From Holophagae bacterium (GTDB taxonomy: Bacteria > Acidobacteriota > Thermoanaerobaculia > Thermoanaerobaculales > Sulfomarinibacteraceae), in the NCBI GenBank assembly GCA_030609785.1, contig JAUWTC010000155.1:1-6452 (forward strand): a stretch of 6,452 nucleotides of DNA, read 5' to 3'. This document shows, piece after piece, positions 5,233-6,452 of the stretch; positions within the stretch are counted from its first letter, which is position 1, and each line of letters begins with the position of its first letter. Both the position numbers and the translations under genes were made by a program. Below the pieces are notes generated by a model. The model was not told where the DNA came from and searched no databases. It was given only the letters and a program-made list of their open reading frames with translations.

Positions 5233-6452
5233 ATGAAGAGAAAAATTCCCTGCCTTGCCGCAGGACTCCTCCTTACGCTCCTCGGGACGGCGGGACTCGC
5301 AACAGAGTCGGAGGAACCATCGCCACCACCACGCATTGGGTTGGTATTGAGTGGAGGCGGCGCCCTCGGAAGCGCTCATGTCGGGGTCCTCAAGGTCCTT
5401 GAAGAGCTACGAATCCCGGTCGATTGTATTGCCGGAACCAGTATGGGGGCGATTATCGGGGGCTTGTATTCAGCCGGGGTGTCGCCCGCCGAAATGGAAG
5501 AAATCTTAGAAAAGACGGACTGGCGAGACGTTCTGGACGACCGGCCGCCCCGCAGACACCTGCCCTACCGGCAGAAGGTGGACGACCAGACCTTTCTGGT
5601 CCGATTCGAGGCGGGCTTCAATCGTGGCTCCTTCCAGGTCCCTCCGGGATTGATCAGCGGCCAGAAGCTGGGATTTGCTCTGAAACTCATGGCCCTTCAG
5701 GCCGTTGGAATCGATGATTTCGACAGTTTGCCAATACCCTTCCGGGCGGTGGCCACCGATCTCGAGAACGGTGAAATGGTCGTACTGAGCCGTGGTGACC
5801 TGGGACAGGCAATGCGGGCCAGCATGTCACTGCCCGGCATCTTCTCGCCGATCCAGATCGACAATCGCCTCCTGGTCGATGGTGGGCTGGTTCGGAATCT
5901 GCCGGTCGACGTGGCTCTCGAAATGGGTGCCGATGTGATCATCGCGGTCGATGTTGGTCAGCCGCTTTTGGAACGGGACGAATTGGGGTCTATAGCCAAG
6001 GTCACCAGTCAGGCGATGGGATTACAGATCCTCAGGAACGTCAAGGAGCAAGCATCCAGGGCTGATGTGCTCATCGAGCCGGATCTCGAGGATTTCGGAT
6101 CTTCTCAATTCGAGAGGGGCTCGGAAATGGTGCCCATCGGGGAGGCGGCTGCACGTACCGCTGCAACCGATCTCGGCCGGTACTCGGTTTCGGAAGAAGC
6201 ATTCAGGGCCCACCTCCTGAAACTGCGAAGACAAAGGTCTTTCTCCGGGGCCAAGGTGAGCTCCATTCAGATCACATCGAGCTCCACCTCTGATCCGGAA
6301 TTCGTCATGCGCCAGGTAACGACGCGACCCGGTGATCCACTTGACTTGGAGGCGATTCGGCAGGATCTCGAAAATCTTTATGAAACCGGTGACTACGAGA
6401 GAGTCGACTTCAACCTCACCCAAGAAGATGACGATTTTCGCCTGTACATCGA
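5233..6452 (+). CDS. Patatin-like phospholipase with POTRA domain, probable type Vd (PlpD-like) autotransporter, partial
   Basis: An open frame from ATG 5233 runs to the window edge with no stop, giving 406 residues of the N-terminal part. A signal peptide covers residues 1-23 (KRK, hydrophobic core, cleavage after GLA). The patatin domain follows, about 34-330: the oxyanion-hole loop GGGALG (41-46), the nucleophile elbow GTSMG with Ser70, and the catalytic Asp216 in DGG. The Ser-Asp dyad predicts hydrolysis of phospholipid or other acyl esters. The segment from about residue 104 (RPPRRHLPYRQKVDD, later GLISGQKL) is as in the PlpD/RssA group. From about residue 340 a POTRA domain begins (KVSSIQI, then LEAIRQDLENLYETGDYERVDF). 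In PlpD such a domain links the lipase to a C-terminal BamA-like 16-strand barrel, which here would lie beyond the window. One oddity is that the usual Arg/Lys of the GGGxRG loop is Leu45. No Shine-Dalgarno sequence is evident. The gene is divergent from the PQQ-like lipoprotein gene. Confidence 0.93.
   Translation, partial: MKRKIPCLAAGLLLTLLGTAGLATESEEPSPPPRIGLVLSGGGALGSAHVGVLKVLEELRIPVDCIAGTSMGAIIGGLYSAGVSPAEMEEILEKTDWRDVLDDRPPRRHLPYRQKVDDQTFLVRFEAGFNRGSFQVPPGLISGQKLGFALKLMALQAVGIDDFDSLPIPFRAVATDLENGEMVVLSRGDLGQAMRASMSLPGIFSPIQIDNRLLVDGGLVRNLPVDVALEMGADVIIAVDVGQPLLERDELGSIAKVTSQAMGLQILRNVKEQASRADVLIEPDLEDFGSSQFERGSEMVPIGEAAARTAATDLGRYSVSEEAFRAHLLKLRRQRSFSGAKVSSIQITSSSTSDPEFVMRQVTTRPGDPLDLEAIRQDLENLYETGDYERVDFNLTQEDDDFRLYI

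Noticed and set aside
5173..5379. Upstream continuation of the unassigned frame to ATG 5379
   Set aside because: It is antisense to the signal peptide and oxyanion loop of the patatin gene. The Trp/Arg/Cys-rich translation is unlike the downstream part.
1..6452. CRISPR arrays, tRNA or rRNA genes, transposases, defence genes
   Set aside because: No regularly spaced repeats, cloverleaf sequences or relevant protein motifs were seen on either strand.

Overview
The window is GC-rich bacterial DNA whose genes use G/C-ending codons. It holds four protein genes, all apparently exported. Three lie on the minus strand: a lipoprotein cut by the left window edge, a 1018-residue secreted beta-propeller protein, and a PQQ-propeller-like lipoprotein. 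The fourth, on the plus strand, is a patatin-type phospholipase with a POTRA domain, cut by the right edge. Lipoboxes, signal peptides and a POTRA domain point to a diderm (Gram-negative) bacterium. The C-terminal 'DGFESGD..AW' tail and the architecture of the large protein remind me of Acidobacteriota (Thermoanaerobaculia-like) and some Gammaproteobacteria. That placement is recall, not a search result.

Layout: 1-448 is the partial lipoprotein gene (minus). 449-664 is an intergenic gap almost filled by a 163-bp palindromic element with 20-bp perfect inverted ends, one end overlapping the stop codon of the next gene. 665-3721 encodes the large propeller protein, with a strong ribosome binding site. 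3722-3853 is its leader and promoter, including a 14-bp perfect palindrome. 3854-5014 encodes the second lipoprotein, which I restart at a GTG rather than at the longer ATG. 5015-5232 is a divergent promoter region with a candidate operator and an unexplained coding-like frame. From 5233 to the window end runs the patatin/POTRA gene, probably a type Vd (PlpD-like) autotransporter.

The minus-strand genes share a direction but are separated by 132 and 216 bp, and each has a promoter candidate, so they look like separate units rather than one operon. Two genes, the partial lipoprotein and the patatin gene, have a -10-like box exactly 6 nt before the ATG and no clear Shine-Dalgarno sequence, which suggests leaderless mRNAs. 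No tRNA, rRNA, CRISPR array, transposase or defence system is visible. The least ordinary items are the palindromic element, the sorting-like tail of the large protein, and the divergent region around 5005-5232.
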